Origin: Citrobacter amalonaticus
GTDB lineage: Bacteria > Pseudomonadota > Gammaproteobacteria > Enterobacterales > Enterobacteriaceae
Assembly: GCF_002918555.1 (NCBI RefSeq)
Contig: NZ_PQMB01000003.1
Location: 815,485 to 879,484 of the forward strand
Direction: 5' to 3'
Length of the DNA stretch: 64,000 nucleotides
The notes beneath the pieces are model-generated. The model was not told the origin of the DNA. It saw only the letters and a list, made by a program, of their open reading frames with translations, and made no database searches. The translations under genes and the position numbers were made by a program. Numbering within the stretch: the first letter of the stretch is position 1; each line of letters begins with the position of its first letter. Below, piece by piece: positions 1 through 12,265 of this stretch.

Positions 1-238
1 AGAGCAGCAATTCCCCCATTGCCCGCATCACGAAAAAGAGCATGAAACCGATAATCATGTAGACAAAAATGATCGATGGCCCAGCGAGGCTGATGGTTTT
101 ACCGGAGCCCATAAACAAACCCGTGCCGATGGCGCCGCCAATAGCGATAAGCTGAATATGCCGATTTGTGAGATTGCGCCGTAGCGACTGTTCAGCCGGA
201 GCCTGTTCGTCGGCCGCGACTTTAACCTGATCTACCAT
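1..238 (-). CDS. cycA: D-serine/D-alanine/glycine permease, N-terminal part (partial)
   Basis: This is the first 79 codons of an amino-acid permease of the APC superfamily, cut by the window edge. CycA imports glycine, D-alanine and D-serine through the inner membrane. The start is the ATG at 236-238. The hydrophilic N-terminus leads into RRNLTNRHIQLIAIGGAIGTG, of which the GGAIGTGLF motif of membrane segment 1 is the APC hallmark. A second hydrophobic segment ends in MRAMGELLL. The match to E. coli CycA and the fklB/ytfB neighbours make the call firm. No internal stop is seen in the visible part. Confidence 0.95.
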   Translation of the reverse strand, partial: MVDQVKVAADEQAPAEQSLRRNLTNRHIQLIAIGGAIGTGLFMGSGKTISLAGPSIIFVYMIIGFMLFFVMRAMGELLL

Positions 239-556
239 GTTTATTCTTCCTGTACCTGTCTGTGTTGTTCGGGCTCTGCGGCCTTTCGTTGTCTGTCGTG
301 CAATGATGTTACGACGATCCTGTTATCAGGACTCATCGATATTAGGTAAGATTCGGCGGGATGAATACTAAGAATTAAATGTAATGTTAATTATATGTTT
401 AAAATGAGTGTCATATCACTCTGGTAACGCGAATTAGCTCACAAAAATACACGCAACAACTGCATTTGCAAGATAAAATACCAACATTCGTCGTAATTAA
501 GGTGTTATTGCGCGTTTCCTGCTCCCCCCGGTGAGGAGGGGAACAGAAGTCACTGC
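239..556. other. cycA-fklB intergenic region
   Basis: This 318-bp gap holds the cycA upstream region and the 3' end of fklB. The stretch from about 360 to 500 is AT-rich, as expected for promoter DNA. A short GC-rich inverted repeat (TCCCC/GGGGA, about 523-542) lies just past the fklB stop but has no T-run. No open frame of note and no clear promoter hexamers could be assigned by eye. Confidence 0.5.
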
Positions 557-1177
557 TTACAGAATTTCCAGCAGCTCAACGTCAAACACCAGGGTGCTGA
601 ACGGAGGGATGGACGCACCCGCGCCACGTTCGCCATAAGCCAGTTCCTGAGGGATAGTCAGCTCCCATTTTGAACCGACCGGCATCAGGGTCAGCGCTTC
701 AATCCAGCCAGGGATCACGCCGTTAACCGGGAATTCAGCCGGTTCGCCGCGCGCAACGGAGCTGTCGAATACGGTGCCATCAATCAGTTTACCGGTGTAG
801 TGGACGCGTACGCGGTCGGTGCGCGCCGGGATTGCGCCTTCGCCCTGAGTCAGAACGCGGAACTGCAGACCGGATTCGGTGCTGTTAACACCCTCTTTTT
901 CGCGGTTCTCTTCCAGGTATTTTACGCCTTCAGCCGCCATTGCCTGAAAACGTTCGCGACGTACTGCATCAGCACGTTCGTGGATTTCACGCAGCGCACG
1001 GTGCACCACATCAACCGGCACCGCCGGTTGTTTGCCTTCCAGCGCATCGGCAATACCTGCAACCAGCGCCTCAGGCAACAGCCCTTCCAGACCGGATTCG
1101 CTCAGCTGCTGTCCTACCTGCAAACCAATGCCGTAGCTTGCTTGCGCTTCGATAGTGTCAAAAGTCGGGGTTGCCAT
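557..1177 (-). CDS. fklB: FKBP-type peptidyl-prolyl cis-trans isomerase FklB
   Basis: A 206-residue prolyl isomerase that speeds proline isomerisation during protein folding. The N-terminal half (about 1-95) is the helical FKBP_N dimerisation region. The C-terminal half is the FKBP domain, with the signature [18 protein letters not shown] and the terminal FDVELLEIL strand. The start at 1175-1177 is chosen because GAAAGGAAAT stands just before ATGGCAACC and because it gives the E. coli length. An in-frame ATG at 1285 would add 36 residues unlike any FKBP. No signal peptide is visible. It is transcribed in the same direction as cycA and away from ytfB. Confidence 0.95.
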   Translation of the reverse strand: MATPTFDTIEAQASYGIGLQVGQQLSESGLEGLLPEALVAGIADALEGKQPAVPVDVVHRALREIHERADAVRRERFQAMAAEGVKYLEENREKEGVNSTESGLQFRVLTQGEGAIPARTDRVRVHYTGKLIDGTVFDSSVARGEPAEFPVNGVIPGWIEALTLMPVGSKWELTIPQELAYGERGAGASIPPFSTLVFDVELLEIL

Positions 1178-1584
1178 CGTATTTCCTTTCATCGGATATA
1201 AAGTAGCGGGCAGCATAGCAGCCATGCTTCTTCTGGTAAAACTTTGTCGCGGGGAGGATGACAAATCGTGAGGAAAAAGAAACAATAGGATATCCGTGTG
1301 AGGTCACGAAAGCGGACAGTACGACAAGTATCATAGCTGCTATCTATACACAAAATCATTCGAGAAGCATCGAGGCGGCAACTGAATGACAAATTCGTCT
1401 GGAACGAATTTGAACAGCTGAAGGCTGCCTTCAGTGAGGAACAAGGATGTCCTTCATTAATTACCTGACGCTTACACAAGTCAGTGACTGAGGTAAGTAA
1501 AGGAAGCCAATAAAGAGGCAGTTTGAAGAATGACGTGTATATACTCTATGATTCAGGAACGAAACGCGGAGCAGGAGGAAAGCC
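1178..1584. other. fklB-ytfB divergent intergenic region
   Basis: This 407-bp gap lies between divergently transcribed genes and must hold both promoters. About a third of it (roughly 1398-1545) resembles a decayed ERIC element, annotated separately. A strong ribosome-binding site, GCAGGAGGAAAGCC, precedes ytfB at 1571-1584. The small reading frames in the gap look like chance. Confidence 0.5.
1398..1545. repeat. ERIC/IRU-like repeat, strongly diverged
   Basis: The segment CTTACACAAGTCAGTGACTG at 1471-1490, followed by GAAGCCAATAAAGAGGCAGTTTGAAGAATGACG, keeps the order of the ERIC right arm (GCTTACATAAGTAAGTGACT, then CAGCCAACGCAGATGCAGCTTGAAGTATGACG). The left arm from about 1400 is weaker. 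The identity is by eye; the left boundary is approximate. Confidence 0.5.
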
Positions 1585-2235
1585 ATGCCCGGGCGCTTTG
1601 AACTAAAACCAACCCTGGCGAAAATCTGGCATGCACCGGACAATTTTCGCATCATGGACCCACTGCCGCCAATGCATCGCCGGGGCATTATCATTGCCGC
1701 GATTGTGCTGGTGACTGGCTTTCTGCTTCCTTCAAACGATACCCGCGATGCGCCCGTTGTCACACGCAACGCCCAGCTCGATCTTCAGTCACAGTCTCAG
1801 CCGCCGACGGAAGCGCAGCTTCAGGCACAGCTCGTTCCTCCGCAAAACGATCCGGATCAGGTTGCTCCTGTGACACCCGAACCGGTCCAGGAAGGCCAGC
1901 CAGAAGAACAACCGCAGACGCAGCCATCTCAGCCCCAGACCCAGCCTTTCCAGCAGGATAGCGGGATTGAGCAGCAGTGGCGCTCTTATCGCGTGGAGTC
2001 GGGTAAAACAATGGCGCAGCTGTTCCGCGACCACGGCCTGCCGCCAACGGACGTTTACGCAATGGCCCAGGTTGAAGGTGCAGGCAAGCCGCTCAGTAAT
2101 CTGAAAGATGGTCAAATGGTACAGATTCGCCAGAACGCGAATGGCGTGGTAACCGGTTTAACCATTGATACCGGTGATAACCAACAGGTTCTGTTTACCC
2201 GTCAGCAGAACGGCAGCTTTGTGCGTGCGCGTTAA
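1585..2235 (+). CDS. ytfB: OapA-family cell-envelope protein YtfB
   Basis: A 216-residue inner-membrane protein with one membrane span at about 30-48 (RGIIIAAIVLVTGFLLPS), so the N-terminus is cytoplasmic and the bulk periplasmic. A Gln/Pro-rich linker spans about 60-125. The C-terminal OapA domain (about 132-216) has a LysM-like character and starts WRSYRVESGKTMAQLFRDHG. The family is named for Haemophilus opacity-associated protein A; E. coli YtfB localises to the septum and binds glycan. The AGGAGG site 8 bases before the ATG fixes the start. It is divergent from fklB. Confidence 0.93.
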   Translation: MPGRFELKPTLAKIWHAPDNFRIMDPLPPMHRRGIIIAAIVLVTGFLLPSNDTRDAPVVTRNAQLDLQSQSQPPTEAQLQAQLVPPQNDPDQVAPVTPEPVQEGQPEEQPQTQPSQPQTQPFQQDSGIEQQWRSYRVESGKTMAQLFRDHGLPPTDVYAMAQVEGAGKPLSNLKDGQMVQIRQNANGVVTGLTIDTGDNQQVLFTRQQNGSFVRAR

Positions 2236-2243
2236 TTCCTGAC

Positions 2244-2275
2244 GCCGGGTGGAACCTGAGTGGTGTGCACCCGGC
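2244..2275. terminator. possible bidirectional terminator between ytfB and the DMT gene
   Basis: GCCGGGTG at 2244-2251 pairs with CACCCGGC at 2268-2275, leaving a 16-base loop. The hairpin lies between two convergent genes. There is no T-run on either side, so termination is only inferred; it could also be a fragment of a REP-type repeat. Confidence 0.35.
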
Positions 2276-2281
2276 CTGCAG

Positions 2282-3217
2282 TTAGCGAATTTTACTGACC
2301 TTATTGACCCACCAGATCCCCGAGCAGACCAGCACCAGCGCCAGCGCGTATTTCCACTCCAGGATATTTTCTCCGAGGAAAATGGCCGACAGCACCGCGC
2401 CGGAGACAGGGATCAGGAAATTAAACGGCGCAATCATTCCCACACGATTGTACTTGAGCAAAATACTCCACAGCGCAAAAGCCACCGATGAGAGCAACGT
2501 CAGATAACCGAGAATTGCCACGGAAAAGAGGCCGTGGACGGTAAGCGAGCCGCCAAAGAGATACCCGCCAATCACCAGCGCCAGACCACCGATGCCAAGC
2601 TGGTAACCCGTCATCACCGTCGGATCCACCGTCTGCGAGATCCGCTTGCCGTAAAGGGTCGCAGCAGAAAGGATAAAGGCCGCCAGCACCACCGAACCAT
2701 CGCCCAGCAGGCTAAAGTTGAAATCCATCAGGCCGCTGTTGAAGTTCACGACCATCACCCCGGCAAAGCCAAGAATACAGCCCAGCGTCTTGTTATAGCT
2801 CAGCCTGTCGTTCTGATAGATGAAGTGGGCCAGCAGTACGCTAAAGAACGTACCTGTCGCATTCATAATCGAGCCTTTCACACCGGTGGTGAACGCCAGA
2901 CCAATGTAGAAAAAGATGTACTGCAACGAGGTCTGGGTCAACCCCAGCAACGTCAGCTGACCGAACTGGCGCGAGCTTAACCGGCCAATCGGCTTGCGTT
3001 GCAGTATCGCCAACACCAGCAGCAGCAATCCCGCAAACAGGAAGCGATATCCGGCAAAGACAATTTTGGACGGGATATCATCCGTCGCAATCTGGAAGAT
3101 CTCGTAACCACTCTTGATCGCCGGGTAAGCGCTTCCCCACAGCAGACAGCAGAACGCAGCGCTCAGCCAGACAATATTTTTACGGGCAAACAGGGGCTGC
3201 GGGTGTGCGGTATCCAT
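2282..3217 (-). CDS. DMT-superfamily transporter (two EamA domains)
   Basis: A 311-residue, ten-span inner-membrane protein of the drug/metabolite transporter superfamily. Two EamA repeats are visible, about 15-150 (starting WLSAAFCCLLWGSAYPAIKSG) and about 170-305 (ending ALALVLVCSGIWWVNK). The GSAYPAIK motif in span 1 and the export-type topology suggest efflux of a small metabolite, but the substrate cannot be read from the sequence. E. coli K-12 carries other genes (yjfZ, ytfA) at this position, so this is an accessory gene of the lineage. It is a single gene, convergent with ytfB. Confidence 0.9.
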   Translation of the reverse strand: MDTAHPQPLFARKNIVWLSAAFCCLLWGSAYPAIKSGYEIFQIATDDIPSKIVFAGYRFLFAGLLLLVLAILQRKPIGRLSSRQFGQLTLLGLTQTSLQYIFFYIGLAFTTGVKGSIMNATGTFFSVLLAHFIYQNDRLSYNKTLGCILGFAGVMVVNFNSGLMDFNFSLLGDGSVVLAAFILSAATLYGKRISQTVDPTVMTGYQLGIGGLALVIGGYLFGGSLTVHGLFSVAILGYLTLLSSVAFALWSILLKYNRVGMIAPFNFLIPVSGAVLSAIFLGENILEWKYALALVLVCSGIWWVNKVSKIR

Positions 3218-3312
3218 TCATCACCACTTTGAAATTATGTTTTATTTTTAACGATTATCCTGAAAAGGGTAAAGAATAGCCAGAGAGAAAAATGGAGAGG
3301 GGTCATAAAAGC

Positions 3313-3340
3313 AAAACGCCGACACGAGGTCGGCGTTTTT
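3313..3340 (-). terminator. terminator of the rpsF-priB-rpsR-rplI operon
   Basis: On the minus strand AACGCCGACCTCGTGTCGGCGTTTTGC forms a stem of about 9 bp (AACGCCGAC/GTCGGCGTT) followed by T-rich sequence, just past the rplI stop. The flanking A-run on the other side makes it a bidirectional Rho-independent terminator. Confidence 0.9.
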
Positions 3341-3363
3341 CACGAGGCTGTCAGAATAAAAAC

Positions 3364-3825
<462 letters not shown>

Positions 3826-3854
3826 TCAAAGTCGTATTAATGGACCGTGACCGA

Positions 3855-4401
<547 letters not shown>

Positions 4402-4407
4402 CAGAAA

Positions 4408-4870
<463 letters not shown>

Positions 4871-4962
4871 GTGTTAAAGGTCGGCTGAAAAATTGACGCG
4901 TCATAATACTGGCGTCAGGCGGTAAACTCAAGGTGATTGTACGGATATTTATCAGAAAGCCA

Positions 4963-5727
4963 TCAATACATATCCAACAGCATTTTGACGCTGATGCAGA
5001 TTGAGACCATCACGATCATCGGCCTGATGACCTTTTTGCCGCGCGTCAGCACCACCGATGCGCCAAGACGCGCCCCGAGCGACTGCCCCAGAAACATCAC
5101 CAGCCCCAGCGACCAGATCATTTTACCGCCAAATATAAAGAACAGAATGGATGCAATATTGGAGGCAAGGTTGATGAAATTAGAGTGAATTTGCGCCTTA
5201 TCAATACTGTATCCCCAAAGCAGAATGTAGCTCAGGGTATAAAAGGAACCGGCTCCCGCTCCGAGGAATCCGTCATAGAATCCCACACATCCACCGCAAA
5301 CCAGTGAAAAAAGAAACAGCGACACCTGCTGCTTCTTTTTGGGTTCACTCAGATTGGGGGCAAAAATAAAATAGAGAGCAACCGCAATAATGAGTACTGG
5401 CAACAGTTTTTTCAGCAGCTCAGGCTCAATAAACTGAATAAGCGTGGTGCCTAACGCCGAACCGATAAAGGCGGATAAAAAGACATATTTGTGCTGCTGG
5501 ACGTTGATATGACCGCGACGCAAAAAATAAATTCCGGAGGTTAACGAACTGCCCAGTGCCTGAATTTTATTGGTCGCCAGCGCGTTGGCGGGCGGTAAAC
5601 CCGAAATCAGCAGTGCGCCAATCGACAAAAACCCGCCGCCACCCGAAACCACATTAATAAAACCGGCTATCAACGCGACCAGAAACATAATCGCAAAGTA
5701 GCTGAAATCCATGAATGAAGTATCCAT
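4963..5727 (-). CDS. TSUP-family sulfite/organosulfonate-type permease
   Basis: A 254-residue membrane protein of the TSUP (TauE/SafE, DUF81) family, with about eight hydrophobic spans. The glycine-rich motif NVVSGGGGFLSIGALL (about 22-37) and the second-repeat motif GFYDGFLGAGAGSFYTL are family hallmarks. Family members move sulfite, sulfoacetate or similar anions; the substrate here is unknown. The start at 5725-5727 is favoured because AATAAGG stands 8-9 bases upstream; an ATG at 5748 would add seven residues. It stands alone between rpsF and yjfY, where E. coli K-12 has no such gene. Confidence 0.88.
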   Translation of the reverse strand: MDTSFMDFSYFAIMFLVALIAGFINVVSGGGGFLSIGALLISGLPPANALATNKIQALGSSLTSGIYFLRRGHINVQQHKYVFLSAFIGSALGTTLIQFIEPELLKKLLPVLIIAVALYFIFAPNLSEPKKKQQVSLFLFSLVCGGCVGFYDGFLGAGAGSFYTLSYILLWGYSIDKAQIHSNFINLASNIASILFFIFGGKMIWSLGLVMFLGQSLGARLGASVVLTRGKKVIRPMIVMVSICISVKMLLDMY

Positions 5728-6028
5728 CACTTTTTGCCTTATTATCATAAAGTTATCTTTATGCTGCGTTTCACTATAAACGGCATATTCCGGCAGTGAA
5801 ATTGACTATTCGGTAAGAGTTCTTGCCCACAAAGCAGGTGTTGTCTCATAACAACGAGAAGACTCAGCTGGCTGTAAATTAACGAGAAGGATGGAATGCG
5901 GTAATTTTTTGAACAACTGCATCAGAAATGGTCGCTATCGATGTCGCCGACAGCGATTAAAATTAAATCAGAAGCTATCCACTCACAGGGGAGACAGCCA
6001 CTCAGAGACCGCAGTCGAGGAGGTACCT
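5728..6028. other. TSUP gene-yjfY divergent intergenic region
   Basis: About 300 bp between divergent genes. It is AT-rich near the TSUP gene and ends in a strong ribosome-binding site, GAGGAGGTACCT, before yjfY. No further open frame or repeat was seen. Individual promoter hexamers were not assigned. Confidence 0.4.
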
Positions 6029-6313
6029 ATGCGAGTCCGTATTTTGATCCTTCTGGCCGGGCTTTTGCTAAGTGCAAATGCGATGGCAGCCATTGAAATT
6101 AACAACCAACAAGCCGGAAACATGGATGATGTGCAGAGCTTAGGCGTTATTTATATTAATCATAACTTCGCCACTGAAAGTGAAGCAGATCAGGCCCTGA
6201 ACGAAGAGGCCGATGGGCAAGGCGCAAAGTACTACCACGTGATCCTGATTCGGGAACCCGGTAGCAACGGCAACATACACGCCAGCGCGGATATTTATCG
6301 CCAGCTGCCGTAG
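6029..6313 (+). CDS. yjfY: DUF1471 (YhcN-family) periplasmic protein YjfY
   Basis: A 94-residue secreted protein with a signal peptide (MRVRILILLAGLLLSANAMA, cut after AMA). The mature part is one DUF1471/YdgH-BhsA-McbA domain, recognisable by SLGVIYINHNFATESEADQ and the end ASADIYRQLP. Family members such as BhsA are stress-induced envelope proteins affecting biofilm and membrane permeability; the role of YjfY is unknown. The ATG at 6029 follows GAGGAGGT. Two further DUF1471 genes, bsmA and yjfN, lie on the far side of the ula locus. Confidence 0.9.
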   Translation: MRVRILILLAGLLLSANAMAAIEINNQQAGNMDDVQSLGVIYINHNFATESEADQALNEEADGQGAKYYHVILIREPGSNGNIHASADIYRQLP

Positions 6314-6364
6314 TTTGATTACCCTCATGACCTGGGGGTTTTTGCCCTTATCAGGAAACATACA

Positions 6365-6417
6365 TTGCCCCGGACAGACCGGAAACGCCCATCCGAAGAT
6401 GCACGCGTCCGGGGCAA
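6365..6417. terminator. terminator region of the ulaABCDEF operon
   Basis: TTGCCCCGGAC (6365-6375) pairs perfectly with GTCCGGGGCAA (6407-6417) over 11 bp. It lies just past the ulaF stop and between convergent yjfY and ulaF. The 31-base loop holds a further GC-rich part. No long T-run follows, so it may work as a bidirectional or mRNA-stabilising structure. Confidence 0.6.
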
Positions 6418-6422
6418 ATACT

Positions 6423-7109
6423 TTACTTCTGTCCGTACCAGGCGTTTGGGCCGTGCTTACGCAGAAAGTGTTTATTCATCAGATAACCGTCGATGGGCTG
6501 GAGACCCGGATTAATGCCGCGCGCAATCCACGCCATCCGTGCAACCTCTTCCATCACTACGGCGTTGTGTACCGCATCATGGGCATCTTTTCCCCAGGCA
6601 AACGGACCGTGCTGATACACGACAATACCCGGCGTATGCAGCGGTTCCACATCACCTAACGTTTCAATGATCACCTTTCCGGTGTTCAGCTCATATGCCG
6701 CCTCCACTTCAGCTTCGCGTAACGCCCTGGTACAGGGAATATCGCCAAAAAAGTAATCCGCGTGCGTCGTGCCCAACGCCGGTATCGCCAGACCCGCCTG
6801 CGCCCATGCCGTCGCGTGGGTTGAGTGGGTATGCACTACACCGCCAAGCGACGGATAACGCAGATACAGCGCCAGGTGCGTAGCGGTATCGGTGGAAGGA
6901 CGATAGCCGCCCTCCACAACGTTACCTTCCATATCCACCACCACCATGTCATCCACAGTCATGGTTTCATAGGCGACACCGCTGGGTTTAATCACCACCA
7001 GCCCGCGTTCACGATCGATGGCGCTGGCATTGCCCCAGGTAAAGGTCACCAGCCCGTGGCGCGGCAAATCCATATTGGCGTCGAAAACCTGCTGTTTAAG
7101 CTTTTGCAT
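6423..7109 (-). CDS. ulaF: L-ribulose-5-phosphate 4-epimerase UlaF
   Basis: A 228-residue class II aldolase-fold epimerase that turns L-ribulose 5-phosphate into D-xylulose 5-phosphate, the last step of L-ascorbate breakdown. The metal-binding histidines are seen in [15 protein letters not shown] (about 91-105) and later in [17 protein letters not shown]. The motif [11 protein letters not shown] near the N-terminus binds phosphate in this family. The last gene of the ula operon; its start overlaps the ulaE stop by one base. Confidence 0.96.
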   Translation of the reverse strand: MQKLKQQVFDANMDLPRHGLVTFTWGNASAIDRERGLVVIKPSGVAYETMTVDDMVVVDMEGNVVEGGYRPSTDTATHLALYLRYPSLGGVVHTHSTHATAWAQAGLAIPALGTTHADYFFGDIPCTRALREAEVEAAYELNTGKVIIETLGDVEPLHTPGIVVYQHGPFAWGKDAHDAVHNAVVMEEVARMAWIARGINPGLQPIDGYLMNKHFLRKHGPNAWYGQK

Positions 7110-7963
7110 TACGCCACCTCCAACAGGCCAGCGCTTGCCATGCGCGCTTTCACCCAGTCACGCGCTTTCGCGACCTCAAGTGCCGGATCGTCCGCCGTTT
7201 CGCTCCACATCTCAATCAGGTACGGCCCGCAATACCCGCTCTGTTTGAGCGTCGCGAAACAGCGTTCGAAATCGACAATACCGTCACCAAATGGCACATT
7301 CTTGAACACCCCCGGCCTGGTGTCTTTCACATGTACCGCCACGATATGCCCCACTCCGGCCTGTAGTTCCATCTGCACATCGTTGTCCCACGCTGACAAA
7401 TTGCCAATATCAGGATAAAGCTGGAACCACGGGTTATTCAGATAGTGCGCGTACCCTAACGCCTTGCTGATGGAGTTCATCAGAGGGTAATCCATGATCT
7501 CCATCGCCAGCGTGACCTGCGCGCGGCTTGCCATCCCGACACTCTCCTTCAACCCTTCACGAAAACGACAGCGCGTCTCGTTATTGGCCTGCTGATAGTA
7601 AACGTCATAACCCGCAAGCTGGATCACGCGAATGCCCACATCCTGCGCGAACCTGATGGCTTTATGCATGATCTCCAGACCCTGCTCGCGAACGGCGTCA
7701 TCTTCGCTGCCCAGCGGGAAACGACGATGCGCACTCAGGCACATGGATGGCACGCGGACACCGGTTTCGGCGATCGCATTCACCAGCGCTAAACGCTCCT
7801 CACGGCTCCAGTCAAGACGGGAAAGGCGCGCATCGGTTTCATCAACCGACATTTCGACAAAGTCAAAACCCAGCGCTTTCGCCAGATTCAAACGTTCCAG
7901 CCAGCACGCCCCGGCGGGGAGCGCTTTTTCATAAATGCCAAGAGGGATCTGTTTTGACAGCAT
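7109..7963 (-). CDS. ulaE: L-xylulose-5-phosphate 3-epimerase UlaE
   Basis: A 284-residue TIM-barrel epimerase (xylose-isomerase-like, AP endonuclease 2 family) converting 3-keto-gulonate-derived L-xylulose 5-phosphate to L-ribulose 5-phosphate. Supportive motifs are [59 protein letters not shown] and YLIEMWSE, whose acidic residues and histidine hold the metal. It starts 9 bases after ulaD and shares one base with ulaF. Confidence 0.96.
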   Translation of the reverse strand: MLSKQIPLGIYEKALPAGACWLERLNLAKALGFDFVEMSVDETDARLSRLDWSREERLALVNAIAETGVRVPSMCLSAHRRFPLGSEDDAVREQGLEIMHKAIRFAQDVGIRVIQLAGYDVYYQQANNETRCRFREGLKESVGMASRAQVTLAMEIMDYPLMNSISKALGYAHYLNNPWFQLYPDIGNLSAWDNDVQMELQAGVGHIVAVHVKDTRPGVFKNVPFGDGIVDFERCFATLKQSGYCGPYLIEMWSETADDPALEVAKARDWVKARMASAGLLEVA

Positions 7964-7972
7964 ATCCGCGCC

Positions 7973-8623
7973 TTATCCCCATAACTGGGCGATGGAACGT
8001 TTGAACTGGCGTGCGGCTTCCACTGGGGAGGCGGCGTCGCGAATACTACGGCCCGCAATAAAGACGTGAACGGGGATCCCCGCGAACAGCGGCAGGTCCT
8101 CCAGCGCCAGGCCGCCGGTGACGGTGACCTTAAAGCCCATATCAGAAAGGCGTTTGATAGCGCTGATATCCGCTTCACCCCATGCCACACCTGCGGCCTG
8201 TGCGTCGCGGCTGCGGTGATACACCACCTGCTGAATGCCCGCTTCACGCCACTCCTGCGCCTGCTCCCATGTCCAGTAGCCGGTCAGCTCGATCTGCACA
8301 TCGCCGTTAAACTCTTTCGCCACGTCCAGCGCACCTTTGGCGGTATTGATATCCGCACAACAGATCACGGTTACCCAGTCAGCATTGGCTTCAAAGCACA
8401 TACGCGAGAGGATTTTACCCGCATCAGCTATTTTGGCGTCTGCCAGTACAATCTTATGTGGATAAAGCGCTTTCAGATCGCGGACGGCGCGCACGCCTTC
8501 CCCAACGCACAGAATGGTACCCACTTCGATAATATCGACCTCTTCGGCGATCAGCCGGGTCGTCTCATAAGCACTATCCATCGTCTGGTTATCCAGCGCG
8601 ACCTGCAACATTGGTAATGACAT
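7973..8623 (-). CDS. ulaD: 3-keto-L-gulonate-6-phosphate decarboxylase UlaD
   Basis: A 216-residue TIM-barrel enzyme of the OMP decarboxylase superfamily. It decarboxylates 3-keto-L-gulonate 6-phosphate to L-xylulose 5-phosphate with Mg2+. The diagnostic [11 protein letters not shown] (about 62-72), [14 protein letters not shown] and the phosphate-binding [11 protein letters not shown] and [10 protein letters not shown] are present. It lies 12 bases after ulaC in the ula operon. Confidence 0.97.
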   Translation of the reverse strand: MSLPMLQVALDNQTMDSAYETTRLIAEEVDIIEVGTILCVGEGVRAVRDLKALYPHKIVLADAKIADAGKILSRMCFEANADWVTVICCADINTAKGALDVAKEFNGDVQIELTGYWTWEQAQEWREAGIQQVVYHRSRDAQAAGVAWGEADISAIKRLSDMGFKVTVTGGLALEDLPLFAGIPVHVFIAGRSIRDAASPVEAARQFKRSIAQLWG

Positions 8624-8635
8624 CTCAATTCTCCC

Positions 8636-9103
8636 TTAAACAGCCGCCGCCGTGGCGTGATCAATTAAATCCAGCACTTCCTGCTCGGTACGGCAGGCGC
8701 GTAAACGGTCGAAGTTGGCTTCATCATCAAACAAGTTAACGATCTGCATAATGCCCACTTCCTGATGGGTATTGGCGTCGACTGCCGCCATAGTGATCAG
8801 GATATCAACCGGGTCGTTATCTTCGTGGTTAAACGCCAGCGGCCTCTTCAGCGTCACCAGCGCAAAACCGGTCTTCTTCACCCCCTCTTCCGGACGACCG
8901 TGCGGCATCGCCAGCCCAGGGGCAATCACAAAATAGGGGCCAAACTGCCCGACGCCATCAAGAATGGCCTGATAGTAGCGCGGCTCAACCACATCGGCGG
9001 CCACCAGCAGATCGACGCCAATTTTCACCGCATCCTGCCAGGTATCGGCTTCCGCCTGCAGGCAGATAGAATGGTTTTGCGCCAGCGAATCACGTAATTT
9101 CAT
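8636..9103 (-). CDS. ulaC: L-ascorbate PTS EIIA component UlaC
   Basis: A 155-residue EIIA domain of the mannitol/fructose type (PTS_EIIA_2). It passes phosphate from HPr to UlaB. The active histidine lies in [19 protein letters not shown] (around residue 68). Length and neighbours match E. coli UlaC. It follows ulaB by 9 bases. Confidence 0.96.
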   Translation of the reverse strand: MKLRDSLAQNHSICLQAEADTWQDAVKIGVDLLVAADVVEPRYYQAILDGVGQFGPYFVIAPGLAMPHGRPEEGVKKTGFALVTLKRPLAFNHEDNDPVDILITMAAVDANTHQEVGIMQIVNLFDDEANFDRLRACRTEQEVLDLIDHATAAAV

Positions 9104-9112
9104 ATGGCGTCC

Positions 9113-9418
9113 TTACTTCACGTCCTGCGGGAAATGCGTTTTGATCACCTCCAGCAGTTTCGGACCAAAATCCGCAGGCGACAGCATGTTGCGCACGCCA
9201 ACCACATATTTGTTACCGGAGACGCTTATCTCGCCTGCGATATGGGTGGAGGCGATAATGATGTCCGCGCCGCTCAGCTCACTTTTGTATTCACCCACTG
9301 CGCAACTGTTTACCGTGTGGTCAATATTTGACTGGGTTAAAAACTGATCCACTTTCATCTTCATGATCATGGAACTTCCTTGCCCGTTGCCACACACAGC
9401 CAGAATACGTACGGTCAT
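9113..9418 (-). CDS. ulaB: L-ascorbate PTS EIIB component UlaB
   Basis: A 101-residue EIIB protein with the phospho-cysteine in the P-loop-like [20 protein letters not shown] (Cys9). It receives phosphate from UlaC and passes it to ascorbate carried by UlaA. The ATG at 9416-9418 gives the E. coli length and has AAGGAGTT upstream; an in-frame ATG two codons earlier is less likely. Confidence 0.96.
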   Translation of the reverse strand: MTVRILAVCGNGQGSSMIMKMKVDQFLTQSNIDHTVNSCAVGEYKSELSGADIIIASTHIAGEISVSGNKYVVGVRNMLSPADFGPKLLEVIKTHFPQDVK

Positions 9419-9433
9419 AATCAAAACTCCTTA

Positions 9434-10900
<1,467 letters not shown>

Positions 10901-10919
10901 TCAAAAGTAATCACAACAA

Positions 10920-10934
10920 GATTGAATTTGATTA
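10920..10934. promoter_or_regulatory. candidate UlaR operator, ulaA side
   Basis: GATTGAATTTGATTA at 10920-10934 matches the 15-mer at 11162-11176 at 13 of 15 positions and in the same orientation. It stands about 90 bases upstream of the ulaA start. Assignment to UlaR is inferred from position and pairing of the two copies. Confidence 0.45.
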
Positions 10935-11161
10935 AATGTGATGTAACACGCAAATAATTCCCGGATAGTGGACAAGGTTTAACTCCCCCGGAAAAAGAAA
11001 ATAATAAAACACAACAAAATCAATCATATAAAAACATAATTAAAGCATAAAACCCCACAAATTCATGACGATAATGCTACGCTCATATTGTTTTCTTCAA
11101 AAACAGACCATTGCCAACGTGAAAAAAGAGTGCCAGTATTAATCAAAACTAATCACTAAAT

Positions 11162-11176
11162 GATTCAATTTGAATA
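11162..11176. promoter_or_regulatory. candidate UlaR operator, ulaG side
   Basis: GATTCAATTTGAATA at 11162-11176 contains the perfect inverted repeat ATTCAA-T-TTGAAT and lies 20 bases before the ulaG start. Its partner is at 10920-10934, 242 bp away, close to 23 helical turns, which would suit a DNA loop. Confidence 0.45.
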
Positions 11177-11195
11177 AACATGAAGGGAAATGGCG

Positions 11196-12260
11196 ATGAG
11201 TAAAGTAAAAAGCATCACACGTGAATCATGGATCCTGAGCACCTTCCCGGAATGGGGAAGCTGGCTGAACGAGGAGATTGAACAGGAACAGGTTGCACCC
11301 GGCACCTTTGCCATGTGGTGGCTTGGCTGTACCGGGATCTGGCTGAAATCTGAAGGTGGCGCCAATGTCTGCGTTGATTTCTGGTGCGGCACGGGTAAAC
11401 AGAGCCACAGTAATCCGCTGATGAAAACCGGCCATCAGATGCAACGTATGGCGGGCGTGAAAAAGTTGCAGCCCAATCTGCGTACCACGCCGTTTGTTCT
11501 CGATCCTTTCGCCATTCGTCAGATCGATGCCGTACTGGCGACTCACGATCATAACGATCACATTGACGTCAACGTTGCGGCCGCGGTGATGCAAAACTGT
11601 GCCGATGACGTACCGTTTATCGGACCGCAAACCTGTGTGGACATCTGGATCGGCTGGGGCGTACCGAAAGAGCGCTGCATCGTGGTGAAACCAGGCGACG
11701 TTGTGAAGGTAAAAGATATTGAAATTCATGCGCTTGATGCGTTTGACCGCACTGCGTTGATCACACTTCCGGCAGATCAAAAAGCCGCAGGCGTCCTGCC
11801 GGACGGTATGGATGAACGCGCGGTTAACTATCTGTTCAGGACGCCGGGCGGTACGCTATATCACAGCGGTGACTCCCACTACTCCAACTACTACGCAAAA
11901 CATGGCAACGAGTATCAGATTGACGTGGCACTCGGTTCTTATGGTGAGAATCCTCGCGGTATCACCGATAAAATGACCAGCGCCGACATACTGCGCATGG
12001 CAGAAGCGCTGAACACCAAAGTGGTCATTCCGTTCCACCACGATATCTGGTCAAACTTCCAGGCCGATCCACAGGAGATCCGCGTACTGTGGGAGATGAA
12101 AAAAGATCGTCTGAAATATGGCTTTAAGCCTTTTATCTGGCAGGTTGGGGGGAAATTCACCTGGCCTCTGGATAAAGACAACTTTGAATATCACTATCCG
12201 CGCGGCTTTGATGACTGTTTCACTATCGAGCCGGATTTACCGTTCAAATCCTTCCTGTAA
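11196..12260 (+). CDS. ulaG: L-ascorbate-6-phosphate lactonase UlaG
   Basis: A 354-residue metallo-beta-lactamase-fold lactonase that opens L-ascorbate 6-phosphate, the first cytoplasmic step of the pathway. The metal-binding motif [10 protein letters not shown] (about 108-117) is intact, as are GDSHYSNYY and [10 protein letters not shown]. The start is placed at 11196, 8 bases after GAAGGGA and matching E. coli; the ATG at 11190 is too close to that site. Divergent from ulaA and followed by a strong terminator. Confidence 0.96.
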   Translation: MSKVKSITRESWILSTFPEWGSWLNEEIEQEQVAPGTFAMWWLGCTGIWLKSEGGANVCVDFWCGTGKQSHSNPLMKTGHQMQRMAGVKKLQPNLRTTPFVLDPFAIRQIDAVLATHDHNDHIDVNVAAAVMQNCADDVPFIGPQTCVDIWIGWGVPKERCIVVKPGDVVKVKDIEIHALDAFDRTALITLPADQKAAGVLPDGMDERAVNYLFRTPGGTLYHSGDSHYSNYYAKHGNEYQIDVALGSYGENPRGITDKMTSADILRMAEALNTKVVIPFHHDIWSNFQADPQEIRVLWEMKKDRLKYGFKPFIWQVGGKFTWPLDKDNFEYHYPRGFDDCFTIEPDLPFKSFL

Positions 12261-12265
12261 GCCTG

